Origin: Falsiroseomonas sp051433195
GTDB taxonomy: Bacteria > Pseudomonadota > Alphaproteobacteria > Acetobacterales > Acetobacteraceae
Reading direction: 5' to 3'
NCBI RefSeq assembly: GCF_051433195.1
Contig: NZ_JBHMFT010000022.1
Coordinates: forward strand, 1 to 64,000
DNA: 64,000 nucleotides
Positions 42,456-51,036 of this stretch are shown here, one piece after another; position 1 is the first letter of the stretch; each line of letters starts with the position of its first letter. The notes under the pieces are model-generated. The model did not search any database. It saw only the letters and a program-made list of their open reading frames with translations, and was not told the origin of the DNA. The position numbers were made by a program, and so were the translations under genes.

Positions 42456-43453
42456 GACCTTCGGCCTTCCGATGTCACGATATCCCGCACCACGCCCTGC
42501 GGCTTGCCGTTGGCCGAGAGGAAGGCGCGGCCGACATATTCGCCGAGCACGCCGAGGATGAGGAACTGCACGCCGGCGACCAGCAGCGTGACCGTCATCA
42601 TCGAGGCCCAGCCGGAGGGGGTCTCGCCGCTCAGACCCTCGAACATGACGTAGGCGGCGGCGAAGATGCCCATGACACCCATCACCGCGCCGGCCAGGAT
42701 CGCCAGGCGCAGCGGCAGGACAGAGAAGTTGGTGGCCAGGTTCAGCCACAGCAGCACCAGGCGCTTCAGCGTATAGTTGGACCGGCCCTCGGCGCGCGGC
42801 AGGTGCTTCACCTCGATCGAGTCGAGGCGTTGCGTCACCTGCATCAGCAGGCCGTCGACGTAGGGATAGGGGCCGCTGTACTTCGCGACCTCCCGCACCG
42901 CCAGCGCGCTCATGCAGCGGAAGGAGGACAGGTACAGGCCCTTCGGCTTGTCCAGCAGCATGTCCGCCACGCCATTGGCGAAGCGGCTGCCGAGGTTGCG
43001 CCAGCCCTCGTGTTCCTTCACCGCGTAGCGCGTGTAGACCACGTCCCAGCCGCCGAGGCGGGCGTGGTCGTACAGCCGCAGCACTTCCTCGGGCGGGTTC
43101 TGCAGATCGTCGTCCATGGTGATGACGAAGGCGCCGCGGGCCTGGCGCAGGCCGGACATGACCGCGTTATGCTCGCCGAAATTGCGCGCATGCTCGATGT
43201 AGGTGAGCGGCACGGTGGCGGTGGCGGCCAGCGCGCGGCACACCTCGGCGGAATTGTCGGGGCTGCCGTCGTTCACCAGGATGATCTCGAGCCCGCCGGC
43301 CGGGCGCAGCACGGACAGCGCCTCGACCAGCGCGCCGACGGTGGCGGCGCCGCGATAGACCGGGACGACGATGGACAGGCCCACCGGCGTATCGGCCGGC
43401 GTATCGGCCGGCGTCACGGAAAGCCCCTCGGCGGCGGGCAGGGCGTCGGTCAC
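42452..43453 (-). CDS. Family 2 glycosyltransferase, ArnC/GtrB-like (polyprenyl-phosphate sugar transferase)
   Basis: 333 aa from GTG 43453, preceded by GGAGAA. An earlier ATG at 43558 would overlap the methyltransferase gene. The GT-A domain contains LSIVVPVYRGAATVGALVEAL, VNDGSPDNS, the DDD metal site in FVITMDDDLQNPP, and the RSNYTLKRL acceptor region. Two C-terminal membrane helices (LAILAGAVMGVMGIFAAAYVMF and VTLLVAGVQFLILGVLGEYVG) match GtrB/ArnC enzymes, which load a sugar on undecaprenyl phosphate at the inner membrane face. It overlaps the flippase-like gene downstream. Confidence 0.92.
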   Translation of the reverse strand: MTDALPAAEGLSVTPADTPADTPVGLSIVVPVYRGAATVGALVEALSVLRPAGGLEIILVNDGSPDNSAEVCRALAATATVPLTYIEHARNFGEHNAVMSGLRQARGAFVITMDDDLQNPPEEVLRLYDHARLGGWDVVYTRYAVKEHEGWRNLGSRFANGVADMLLDKPKGLYLSSFRCMSALAVREVAKYSGPYPYVDGLLMQVTQRLDSIEVKHLPRAEGRSNYTLKRLVLLWLNLATNFSVLPLRLAILAGAVMGVMGIFAAAYVMFEGLSGETPSGWASMMTVTLLVAGVQFLILGVLGEYVGRAFLSANGKPQGVVRDIVTSEGRRS

Positions 43454-43466
43454 TTCGGGTTCTCCG

Positions 43467-44201
43467 TCAGGGCCGCGTGGCGATGACGAGGACGGAGCCA
43501 CCGCCGGGCATGGGGATGCCGGAAGTGCCGATCCGCCGCTCGATCTCCGAGACGGCATGCAGGGTGGTGTCGATCCAGGGCGGGAAGCTGGTCACGTCGC
43601 TGGGCGCATCGGGGTTGCGGTGCAGCACCTTGCGTTGCAGCGCCATCAGCGGCAGCAGCAGGCCGTTCCAGTAGTTCGTGGCGACGCCGGTGAAGCCGGC
43701 CGCCGCCAGAAGGGCGCGGGCGCCGGCGGCGGTGTAGCGGCGGGCGGTGTGCACGCGCGTGTCGTGCGCGCTGCGCAGCCATTCATAGGCTGGCAGGTTC
43801 AGGATCACGGTGCCGCCGGGGCGCAGCACGCGGTGCAGTTCGGCCATGCCGCGGGCCGGGTCGACGCCGGCATGGCAGATGACATCGATGCTGACGGCGG
43901 CGCCGAAGCTGGCATCGGCGAAGGGCAGGATGTTGGCGTCGCCCGCGGCGACCGGCCAGCCGGATTTCCGGGCGGCGCGGTCGGCCGCCTCGGCATTGTA
44001 TTCGAGGCCCATCGCCGGGCGATCGGGCACCTGCTGCGCCAGGCGTTGCAGGAAGCCGCCGGTGCCGCAGCCGGCATCCAGCACCGGGCCGGGGACGCCG
44101 GGGCGGGCGCGCAGCGCATCGAGCACCCGGGCATGGGCGGCGCGATACCACCACATGCCGTCCTCGGCGGCGTCCATCAGGGCGTATTCTGCGGGTTCCA
44201 C
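43467..44201 (-). CDS. Class I SAM-dependent methyltransferase
   Basis: 244 aa from GTG 44201, preceded by AAGGG; the open frame extends further upstream without similarity. SAM-binding motif VLDAGCGTGGFLQRLA, acidic motif GLEYNAEAADRAA, and ELHRVLRPGGTVILNLPAYEW are clear. MDAAEDGMWWYRAAHARVLDAL is typical of methyltransferases found in polysaccharide loci. It is the first gene of the leftward module (methyltransferase, GT2, flippase-like protein, MFS) and may methylate the lipid-linked sugar; that is inference. Confidence 0.87.
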   Translation of the reverse strand: MEPAEYALMDAAEDGMWWYRAAHARVLDALRARPGVPGPVLDAGCGTGGFLQRLAQQVPDRPAMGLEYNAEAADRAARKSGWPVAAGDANILPFADASFGAAVSIDVICHAGVDPARGMAELHRVLRPGGTVILNLPAYEWLRSAHDTRVHTARRYTAAGARALLAAAGFTGVATNYWNGLLLPLMALQRKVLHRNPDAPSDVTSFPPWIDTTLHAVSEIERRIGTSGIPMPGGGSVLVIATRP

Positions 44202-44338
44202 GCCGCCCTTGTGACGGGCAAGCGCGGCGGCCGCAAGGCGGCCTCGCGGCGGGCGTGAGGCAGCCGCGCGCGCAGGGCCCGCCGCATCGACGCCGCAATG
44301 CGGTTGCACCATCCGCCCCGCGCGCCGAGGATGCCCTA

Positions 44339-44375
44339 GACCAGGATGCCCGAGACCAGGATGCCGGCGACCAGG
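44339..44375. repeat. 15-bp tandem repeat, about 2.5 copies
   Basis: GACCAGGATGCC followed by a variable triplet repeats with a 15-nt period in the gap between the methyltransferase and the GT-C gene. It keeps frame with the GT-C gene upstream of its ATG and would encode DQDAx repeats if translated. It may alter spacing in the divergent promoter region. Confidence 0.6.
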
Positions 44376-44380
44376 CCCCG

Positions 44381-45982
44381 ATGATGACCCCGAACCCCCC
44401 GAGCCGTCCGGCTCCCGCCGAGATCCAGGCCGCCCCGCACGCCTTCAGCCCGGCCGAGCCGATGGCGCGGGACCGCCTGCTGCGCGCGCTCGCCGTGCTG
44501 CCGGCGCTGGGCTTCCTGCTGATGGTCCTGACGCCGCCGCTGAACCACGACGTCGCCGCCATCCTGAACTTCGCCACGCGCTGGGTGGGCGGGGAGGCGC
44601 TGTTCCGCGACCTGATCGACGTCAACCCGCCGCTGATCTTCGTCCTCACCGCGATCCCGGCGCTGATCGACCGCTTCACGCCGCTGGACCCGGTGCAGTC
44701 CTGGCTGCTGTGCGTGCTGGCCTGCTGCGCGCTGTCCTGGCGCTTCTGCCTGCGGCTGCGGGAGGGCTGGGACGAGGGGGTGGTGGAACGCGCGGTGCTG
44801 GACGCGCTGATCCCGCTGGTCCTCGTCATGGTCGCCTACGATGTCGGCCAGCGCGAGCACCTGATGGGCCTGTTCGCGCTGCCCTACGCGCTGCTGGCCG
44901 CGCGGCGGGCGGAGGGGATGGCGACGCCGCGGGGCCTCGCCATTGCCGTGACCGTCGCGGCCGCGCTGGCCTTCGCGCTGAAGCCGCATTTCCTGGCGGT
45001 GCCGGCGCTGGTCGAGGCGCTGGTGCTGCTGCGGCGCGGCCCGGCGGCGGCGCTGCGGGACCGGCTGCCCTGGCTGATGGCCGGCATCTGGCTGCTGTAC
45101 CTGGCCAGCCTGCCGGTGTTCTTCCCGGACTACCTCGGCTTCGTCGTGCCGCTGGTGGTGGATTTCTACCTGTCCAATGGCGGCATCGGCCTGTTCGACG
45201 TGCTGCTGACCAACCAGCTCGGCCCGGCGCTGTTCGCGCTGGCGGCGGCGCTGGCGCTGCTGGCCTGGCCGGGGGCGGGGGCCCAGGCGCGGATGCTGGG
45301 CTGCGTCGGCGTCGGCAGCTTCCTGTCTGCCTGGGTGCAGCACAAGGGCTGGTCCTACCACGTGGTGCCGATGGCCATGGCGACGGCGCTGATGGCGGGC
45401 TGGGTCGCGGCGCGCTGGGTGGATCGCAACCTTCCGGCGGGGCGGGCGCAGGCGGCGGCGCCGGGGCTGGCGCTGGCGGTGGTGGTGGCGCTGTCCGTGG
45501 TGCATCTGCGCGGCGAAAGCCCGTGGCGGCAGATCTGGTACGGCGCCCTGGCGGAAGGCCGGCTGACCGCGGCGCTGAAGCGGGAGGTGGCGGGGGAACG
45601 CCTGCTGGTGCTCTCGCCGGACATCTATCCGGTCTATCCGGCGCTGAACTACGCCCGCGCCCGGTCCACCCTGCGGACCATGAACCTGTGGGTGCTGATT
45701 GGCGCCTACCAGGGTTGCCCGGAGGGCGCGCCGCGCTACCGCGAGCCGTCCGAGATGTCGCGGCCGGAATTCCTGGTATACCGGACGGTGGCGGAGGATT
45801 TCGCCCGCGCGCCGCCGGGCGGCGTGCTGGTGGCGAAGAACTCCGGCATCGCGCGCTGCGGCGCGGAGGATTTCGACCCGATCGCCTATTTCTCCCGCCA
45901 CCCGGCCTTCGCCGAGACCTGGCGGCACTACACGCGGGTGGTGCACATGGACACCTACCGCCTTTACCTGCGCGAGGACTGA
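44381..45982 (+). CDS. GT-C-like polytopic membrane protein, probable glycosyltransferase
   Basis: 533-aa protein with about ten membrane helices. The first extracytoplasmic loop (NHDVAAILNFATRWVGG, then LFRDLIDVNPPLIFVLTAIP) has the acidic residue and PPL pattern of GT-C/ArnT-like transferases, which take sugars from polyprenyl phosphate. A soluble C-terminal domain of about 150 aa carries several Tyr/Trp and Cys residues. ATG 44381 was chosen over upstream starts because those pass through a tandem repeat. Divergence from the GT2-flippase genes suggests that it is the final transferase of the same system. GT-C membership is inferred from topology and motif, not proved. Confidence 0.75.
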   Translation: MMTPNPPSRPAPAEIQAAPHAFSPAEPMARDRLLRALAVLPALGFLLMVLTPPLNHDVAAILNFATRWVGGEALFRDLIDVNPPLIFVLTAIPALIDRFTPLDPVQSWLLCVLACCALSWRFCLRLREGWDEGVVERAVLDALIPLVLVMVAYDVGQREHLMGLFALPYALLAARRAEGMATPRGLAIAVTVAAALAFALKPHFLAVPALVEALVLLRRGPAAALRDRLPWLMAGIWLLYLASLPVFFPDYLGFVVPLVVDFYLSNGGIGLFDVLLTNQLGPALFALAAALALLAWPGAGAQARMLGCVGVGSFLSAWVQHKGWSYHVVPMAMATALMAGWVAARWVDRNLPAGRAQAAAPGLALAVVVALSVVHLRGESPWRQIWYGALAEGRLTAALKREVAGERLLVLSPDIYPVYPALNYARARSTLRTMNLWVLIGAYQGCPEGAPRYREPSEMSRPEFLVYRTVAEDFARAPPGGVLVAKNSGIARCGAEDFDPIAYFSRHPAFAETWRHYTRVVHMDTYRLYLRED

Positions 45983-46815
45983 TGTCGCACGAAGACTATG
46001 TCGGCCGTACCGAAACCCGCGAGGACCGCATCGACCCGCGCCTGCTGCGCGGGCTGGCGGCGACCCTGGGCCGGAAGGCGCCCACCGAACTGCCGCCGCT
46101 GTGGCACTGGATGCTGTTCCAGGACTGGGTGATGCCGGGGGGCATCGGGCCGGATGGCCACCCGAAGCGGGGCGGCTTCCTGCCGCCGGTGCACGACCTG
46201 CCGCGCCGCATGTGGGCCGGCGGGCGGTTGCGCTTCCACCCGGTGGCGCTGCATGCGGATGACGAGGTGACGCGCACCAGCACCATCCTGAAGGTGGAGG
46301 AGAAGTCCGGCGGATCGGGCCGCCTGGTCTTCGTCACCGTGGGCCACCTGCTGCACGGCCCGGCCGGGCTGGCGCTGGAGGAGGAGCAGGACATCGTCTA
46401 TCGCGGGGCGGAGGGCAGCGCGGTGAAGCCGGGTGCCGCGGCGCCGGACTGGCCGGGGGCTGCCACCGCCACGGTGCTGCCGGATGCGGTGATGCTGTTC
46501 CGCTATTCGGCGCTGACCGGCAACGGCCACCGCATCCACTACGACCACCCCTATGTCACCGGCGTGGAGGGCTATCCCGGCCTGGTGGTGCACGGCCCTC
46601 TGCAGGCGACGCTGATGGCGCAGCACGCGCTGGACCACGCATCCGGAAAGCGCCTGCACCGCTTCGCCTTCCGCGGCCGCCGCCCGGCCTTCGACGGGCG
46701 GGCGCTGACGGTGCTCGGCCGGGTGGAGGGCGAGCAGGTGATGCTGGAGACGCGCGACGATACCGGCGCCACCTGCATGCAGGCCGAGGCGGAACTGGCT
46801 GACGCCGTTGCCTGA
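45982..46815 (+). CDS. MaoC/HTD2-like acyl-CoA hydratase (mesaconyl-C4-CoA hydratase type)
   Basis: 277-aa double hot-dog protein. The N-terminal half has HWMLFQDWVMPGGIGPDGHPKRGGFLPPV, typical of itaconyl/mesaconyl-C4-CoA hydratases and fungal-type HTD2 dehydratases. The C-terminal half has FRYSALTGNGHRIHYDHPYVTGVEGYPGLVVHGPLQ, with the catalytic Asp/His set (hydratase 2 motif). It would add water to a CoA-bound branched unsaturated acid. The ATG overlaps the GT-C gene stop by 1 nt (TGATG); its functional link with that gene is doubtful. Confidence 0.87.
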   Translation: MSHEDYVGRTETREDRIDPRLLRGLAATLGRKAPTELPPLWHWMLFQDWVMPGGIGPDGHPKRGGFLPPVHDLPRRMWAGGRLRFHPVALHADDEVTRTSTILKVEEKSGGSGRLVFVTVGHLLHGPAGLALEEEQDIVYRGAEGSAVKPGAAAPDWPGAATATVLPDAVMLFRYSALTGNGHRIHYDHPYVTGVEGYPGLVVHGPLQATLMAQHALDHASGKRLHRFAFRGRRPAFDGRALTVLGRVEGEQVMLETRDDTGATCMQAEAELADAVA

Positions 46816-47758
46816 CCGAGAACCGCCCGCGGTGACGGGACGCCTCCTGTCGCCGCTGGCCCGGCTTCCCCTGGCACAGGACACGCTGCGCGGTATCGGC
46901 ATCATCGTCGCGGGCTACACCGTGATTTCGGCCGCGGATGCCGCGGTGAAATGGGCGCTGCCGGAGGTGGGCGTCGCCGTTGCCATGATCTGGCGCGGTG
47001 TGTTCGGCATGCTGGCGATCGCGCTGCTGGTCCGCGGGCGTGGGCTGGCCCCGGTGCGCAAGCCGTTGCTGGCGTTGCGGTCCTCCATGCACTGCATCGT
47101 CACGGTGGCGTTCTACCTGGCCTGGTTCAATGCGTTTCCGCTCGGGGCTTCCTATGCCGTGAATGCGGCGGCGCCGCTGATCATGACGGTGCTGGCGATT
47201 CCCCTGCTCGGCGAGAAGGTGGGCTGGCGGCGCTGGACCAGCACCTGCGTCGGCTTCGCCGGCGTGATGATCATCCTGCAACCCGGCGGCGAGTTGTGGC
47301 GGTGGGAGGCGGCGATGCTGCTGGCGGGTGCCGCGACGCTCGGGCTGACGCGGATCTGGACGCGGGTGCTGGCGGCGACCGACACGCCGCAGGCCATCGC
47401 GTTCTGGCTGCTGGCGGCGCATGTGCCGGTGGGGCTGCTGCTGCTGCCGGTGTTCCCGCCGCTCGGCCCGCTGGTGCCGCGCTGGGAGGTGTTCGTCTGC
47501 CTCGCCTTCCTCGGCATGGCGAATGGCTGCGCGCATCTGCTGTTCTCCCGCGCCTTCGCCATCGCGCCGGTCTCGGCTCTCGCGCCCTATGAATACACCA
47601 CGCTGCTGTGGGGCGGGGTGCTGGGCTTCCTGATCTGGGCGGAGGTGCCGGCCTGGAACACGGTGGCGGGCGCCGTCGTCGTCATCGCGGCCGGGCTGTA
47701 CAACCTGCACCGCGAACAGGTGCGGCGGCGCGAGGATCGCGCGGCGGGGCTCCGGTAG
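46808..47758 (+). CDS. EamA family (DMT) transporter, first of a tandem pair
   Basis: Ten-helix drug/metabolite transporter, 316 aa from TTG 46808, overlapping the hydratase stop by 8 nt. The two EamA repeats are visible: the first ends in PLIMTVLAIPLLGEKVGWRRW and the second in SALAPYEYTTLLWGGVLGFLIWAE. These are the typical end-of-repeat motifs. Likely an exporter of small organic compounds; the substrate is unknown. It is followed by a paralogue whose GTG overlaps its stop by 1 nt. Confidence 0.9.
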   Translation: MPDREPPAVTGRLLSPLARLPLAQDTLRGIGIIVAGYTVISAADAAVKWALPEVGVAVAMIWRGVFGMLAIALLVRGRGLAPVRKPLLALRSSMHCIVTVAFYLAWFNAFPLGASYAVNAAAPLIMTVLAIPLLGEKVGWRRWTSTCVGFAGVMIILQPGGELWRWEAAMLLAGAATLGLTRIWTRVLAATDTPQAIAFWLLAAHVPVGLLLLPVFPPLGPLVPRWEVFVCLAFLGMANGCAHLLFSRAFAIAPVSALAPYEYTTLLWGGVLGFLIWAEVPAWNTVAGAVVVIAAGLYNLHREQVRRREDRAAGLR

Positions 47759-48669
47759 TGGCCCTCAGGCACGACCCCAAGCGCGGCATGACCTTCATGC
47801 TGCTGGCCTGCGCGCTGTTCGCGGCGATGAGCGTGCTGGTGAAGGAACTCGCCGGGCGCATTCCCTTCACCGAGCAGATGTTCTTCCGCAGCGCCTTCGC
47901 CCTGCCGGTGGTGATGATCATCGTCCTGCGCCTGACCGGCCTGCGCGGCGACATCGCGGGCGTGCTGCGGACGAAGCGCTTCCCAGCGCATGTGCTGCGG
48001 GCGCTGTCGGGCACGGCGGCGCAGGCCTGTTCCTTCTATGCGCTGACGCTGCTGCCGCTGGCCGAGCACACCGCGCTGACCAACACCACGCCGCTGTTCG
48101 TCACGCTGCTGTCGATCCCGCTGCTGGGCGAGAAGGTCGGCATCCATCGGGGTGGCGCGGTGCTGGTGGGCTTCCTCGGCATCCTCGTCATCGCGCTGGG
48201 GCAGGGCGCCTTCACCGGGGATTTCGGCGGTGCGGCGCGCTGGGGGATGATCGCGGCGGTGGCGCATGGGATGTTCTCGGCGGGCACCACCATGCTGGTG
48301 CGGACGCTGTCGGGCAGCGAATCCTCGGCCACGATCGTGCTGTGGCAATCGCTGCTGATGACCTTCTTCACGCTGTTCGCCATGCCCTTCGCCTGGGTCT
48401 GGCCGGGGCCGTCCGACCTGGTGCTGCTGATCCTGATCGGGCTGATCGGCGGCGCCGCGCAGGTGCTGCTGACGGAGGCCTGGGCCAGCGCGCAGGTGTC
48501 GTTCCTGGCGCCCTATTCCTATTCGTCGCTGCTGTGGGCGGTGCTGTTCGGCTGGGCCGCCTTCGGCGACGTGCCGGGCGTCTCGACGCTGGCCGGCGCG
48601 GCGTTGATCGTGGTGGCGAGCCTGTACATCATGCGGCGCGAAATCCTGCTGGGGCGCAAGAAGCGATGA
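47758..48669 (+). CDS. EamA family (DMT) transporter, second of a tandem pair
   Basis: 303-aa paralogue of the preceding transporter with the same two-repeat plan: LTNTTPLFVTLLSIPLLGEKVGIHRG closes the first repeat and SFLAPYSYSSLLWAVLFGWAAFGDVPG the second. The GTG at 47758 shares one base with the preceding TAG. The two proteins may act separately or together. The gene overlaps the MBL-fold hydrolase gene by 4 nt (ATGA). Confidence 0.9.
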   Translation: MALRHDPKRGMTFMLLACALFAAMSVLVKELAGRIPFTEQMFFRSAFALPVVMIIVLRLTGLRGDIAGVLRTKRFPAHVLRALSGTAAQACSFYALTLLPLAEHTALTNTTPLFVTLLSIPLLGEKVGIHRGGAVLVGFLGILVIALGQGAFTGDFGGAARWGMIAAVAHGMFSAGTTMLVRTLSGSESSATIVLWQSLLMTFFTLFAMPFAWVWPGPSDLVLLILIGLIGGAAQVLLTEAWASAQVSFLAPYSYSSLLWAVLFGWAAFGDVPGVSTLAGAALIVVASLYIMRREILLGRKKR

Positions 48670-49532
48670 GCCTTCCTTTCCTGCGCGAGGACGCGCTGCC
48701 GGTGGGCGTGGTGCAGCCGGTGGCGCCGGGCGTGCGGCGCATCCTGTGCGGCAATCCGGGGCCCTTCACCTGGCGGGGCACGAACACGTATCTGATCGGG
48801 CAGGGCCGCGTGGCGGTGCTGGACCCGGGGCCGGTGGATGCGGCGCATCTGGAGGCCATCCTGCGCGCCACGGAAGGCGAGGCGATCAGCCACATCCTGG
48901 TCAGCCATACGCACCGGGATCATTCGCCCGGCGTCGCCGCCTTGCAGGATGCGACCGGTGCGCCGAGCCACGGCTTCGGCCCGCACATGACCCCGCCGGA
49001 CCAGGGCGGCGAGGGCGGCGACCACGGCTTCACGCCGGATGTGACGCTGGCGGATGGCACGGTGCTGGAGGAATTCGGCCTGCACGCCATCCACACGCCC
49101 GGCCACTGCGCAAACCATCTGTGCCTGGCGCGGGAGGACGGCGTGGTGTTCAGCGCCGACCATGTGATGAGCTGGTCCACCACCGTGGTCAGCCCGCCGG
49201 ATGGCGACATGGCAGCCTACATGGAATCACTCGCCAAGCTGGCGCGGCGGGAGTCGCATCTGTACCTGCCCGGCCACGGCCCGCCCCTGCCGAACCCCGC
49301 GCGCTTCGTCGCGGCGCTGGCGGCGCATCGTCTCGAACGCGAGGCGAAGGTGCTGGACGCGCTGCGGGCGGCGCGACGTGCGACGGCGCTGGAACTGGTG
49401 CCGGCGGTCTATGGCCCGGTGCTGGAGATGAGGCTGGTGCCGGCCGCGGCGCGCAGCCTGCTGGCGCATCTCATCAAGCTGGAGGCCGAGGGTGCGGCGG
49501 CGCGGGATGGGGAGGCGTTCGAGCCGCGCTGA
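48666..49532 (+). CDS. MBL-fold metallo-hydrolase
   Basis: 288-aa metallo-beta-lactamase-fold hydrolase. The zinc motif HxHxDH appears as SHTHRDHSPGV, with further ligands in HTPGHCANHLC and FSADHVMSW, and a final His in LPGHGPPL. A C-terminal winged-helix-like region (REAKVLDALRAARRATALELVPAVYG) places it with the LACTB2/YcbL-type group of soluble hydrolases that act on RNA or thioesters. No signal peptide. Last gene of the rightward run. Confidence 0.92.
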   Translation: MSLPFLREDALPVGVVQPVAPGVRRILCGNPGPFTWRGTNTYLIGQGRVAVLDPGPVDAAHLEAILRATEGEAISHILVSHTHRDHSPGVAALQDATGAPSHGFGPHMTPPDQGGEGGDHGFTPDVTLADGTVLEEFGLHAIHTPGHCANHLCLAREDGVVFSADHVMSWSTTVVSPPDGDMAAYMESLAKLARRESHLYLPGHGPPLPNPARFVAALAAHRLEREAKVLDALRAARRATALELVPAVYGPVLEMRLVPAAARSLLAHLIKLEAEGAAARDGEAFEPR

Positions 49533-49533
49533 G

Positions 49534-50211
49534 CTACTCGTCGCTCATCCGGTTGTCGTTGCCGCGATAGACGATCTTGGGCCGGCTGGTGCGCTGGTCC
49601 GGCGGCACCGTCAGCCATTCCGCGAACTCGTTGAGGATCATCGCCGTGATGTCGGCGAGCTTCGCCGCGCGTGCCTGGGCCAGGGGATACCAGGCCAGCC
49701 CTTCCAACTCGCCGGAGCCGCTGATCTCACCCCGCACGAAGTCCGCCGGCGCGATCAGGAAGCGCGCGTCGAAGCGCATGCTGCGCCGCGTCGGCGTCAC
49801 GGCGCGGCACAGGTAGTCGAGCGGCGCGAGGTCGGCGAGCAGGCGTTCGCCTTGGCGGTCGCCGAGCAGCAGGCCGGTTTCCTCGAACAACTCGCGCACT
49901 GCGGCGACGCCGAGCGCGCGGGCGAGGGAGGGTGGCGCGCGATGCGCCAGCAGGGCCAGCGTCTCCGGCTTCAATTCGGACAGCACGCGCACGCGGTGGT
50001 CGCCGCGGTCGACACGGCCGCCGGGGAAGACCAGCACGCTCGGCATGAATTTGTGCTTGGCGTGGCGCATGCCCATCAGGATCTCGGGCTCGCCGGAGCC
50101 TTGCCGCCAGACGATCAGGCTGGCGGCGTGGCGCGGTTTCACCGCGCGCTTGCGCGGCGCCGGGACCAGGTCGCCGGTGCCGCCGGGGTTGTCGGCGGTT
50201 GCGTCAGCCAA
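49534..50211 (-). CDS. NUDIX hydrolase
   Basis: 225-aa NUDIX-fold protein from TTG 50211, overlapping the nitroreductase stop by 8 nt. The Nudix box lies in GVAAVRELFEETGLLLG (REXXEE core RELFEE, Gly lead LGVAA). HAASLIVWRQGSGEPEILMGMRHAKHKFMPSVLVFPGGRVDRGD is typical of the group related to coenzyme A or nucleoside-diphosphate-linked pyrophosphatases. The substrate is unknown. It ends the CoA-linked operon and faces the MBL gene with 1 nt between the stops. Confidence 0.87.
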   Translation of the reverse strand: MADATADNPGGTGDLVPAPRKRAVKPRHAASLIVWRQGSGEPEILMGMRHAKHKFMPSVLVFPGGRVDRGDHRVRVLSELKPETLALLAHRAPPSLARALGVAAVRELFEETGLLLGDRQGERLLADLAPLDYLCRAVTPTRRSMRFDARFLIAPADFVRGEISGSGELEGLAWYPLAQARAAKLADITAMILNEFAEWLTVPPDQRTSRPKIVYRGNDNRMSDE

Positions 50212-51013
50212 GGTGGATGCCCCGGCTGGCGAGCCATTCACGGAAGTTCGCCCGCTCCGGGACCGAAAGCTGGCGGGCGGCGTTGTCCGACCAGGTGCAG
50301 CCTTCCGGCTTCGGGCCGTGGACATTCGGGTAGCGTGGCTTGCCGGGCGGGCGCAGCGCGTCATAGGCGGGCAGCGCGGTGGCCAAGCCGCTGTCGTCAT
50401 AGGTCTCGCGGTGCACGACGACGGCAGGCGGCAGGCGTGGCGAGGTCTCGTTGCGCGCGGCGGGGAAGCCGAGCGTCAGGCCGGCGAGCGGGAACACCCC
50501 TTCCGGCAGGCCGAACAGCTTCGCCACCAGGCCGAGGTTGTTGCGGACATAGGAGATCGGGCAGGTGCCGAGGCCCACCGCCTCCGCCGCCATGACGCAG
50601 AAGCCGAGCGCCAGGGCGGCATCGGCGGAGGCGTTCAGGAAGGTGTCGATGCTGTCATTGGCGTGGACGCGGCCGTGCTGCGCGCAGAGCTGCCGGCCGC
50701 GGCGGATGTCGCCGCAGAACAGCAGCAGGATGGGTGCTTCCTTGATCCACGGCATGGTGCCGATGGCATCCGCCACGGCGGCGATCTTTGCCGGGTCGCG
50801 GGTGACCAGGATGGAGTATTGCTGCAGGTCGGATTTCGCGGGCGCCGATTGCGCGCCGGCCAGCACCGCGTCCAGCAGCGCGTCCGGCACCGGGTCCGGC
50901 CGGTAGCGGCGGGTCACGCGGCGGTCCAGCAGCATGGCGAGGCCCGCGGGGATTTCGGGCGGCGAAAAGGGCAGCGCGCCGTAGCGGGCGCGGATCAGGG
51001 CTTCGGCATCCAT
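50204..51013 (-). CDS. Nitroreductase family FMN oxidoreductase
   Basis: FMN-dependent NAD(P)H oxidoreductase, 269 aa. LLDRRVTRRYRPDPVPDALLDAVLAGAQSAPAKSDLQQYS is the standard N-terminal FMN-binding region. ASADAALALGFCVMAAEAVGLGTCPISYVRNN and LPEGVFPLAGLTLGFPA complete the fold. Most members reduce quinones, nitro or ene groups. It starts 23 nt after the acyl-CoA synthetase-like gene and overlaps the NUDIX gene, so it belongs to the five-gene leftward unit. Confidence 0.9.
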   Translation of the reverse strand: MDAEALIRARYGALPFSPPEIPAGLAMLLDRRVTRRYRPDPVPDALLDAVLAGAQSAPAKSDLQQYSILVTRDPAKIAAVADAIGTMPWIKEAPILLLFCGDIRRGRQLCAQHGRVHANDSIDTFLNASADAALALGFCVMAAEAVGLGTCPISYVRNNLGLVAKLFGLPEGVFPLAGLTLGFPAARNETSPRLPPAVVVHRETYDDSGLATALPAYDALRPPGKPRYPNVHGPKPEGCTWSDNAARQLSVPERANFREWLASRGIHLG

Positions 51014-51036
51014 GGGGCGGCAGCCTGCCACGAGGT

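Noticed and set aside
44255..44380. N-terminal extension of the GT-C protein through the DQDAx repeats
   Set aside because: The extension is low-complexity repeat; ATG 44381 sits at the start of the plausible protein.
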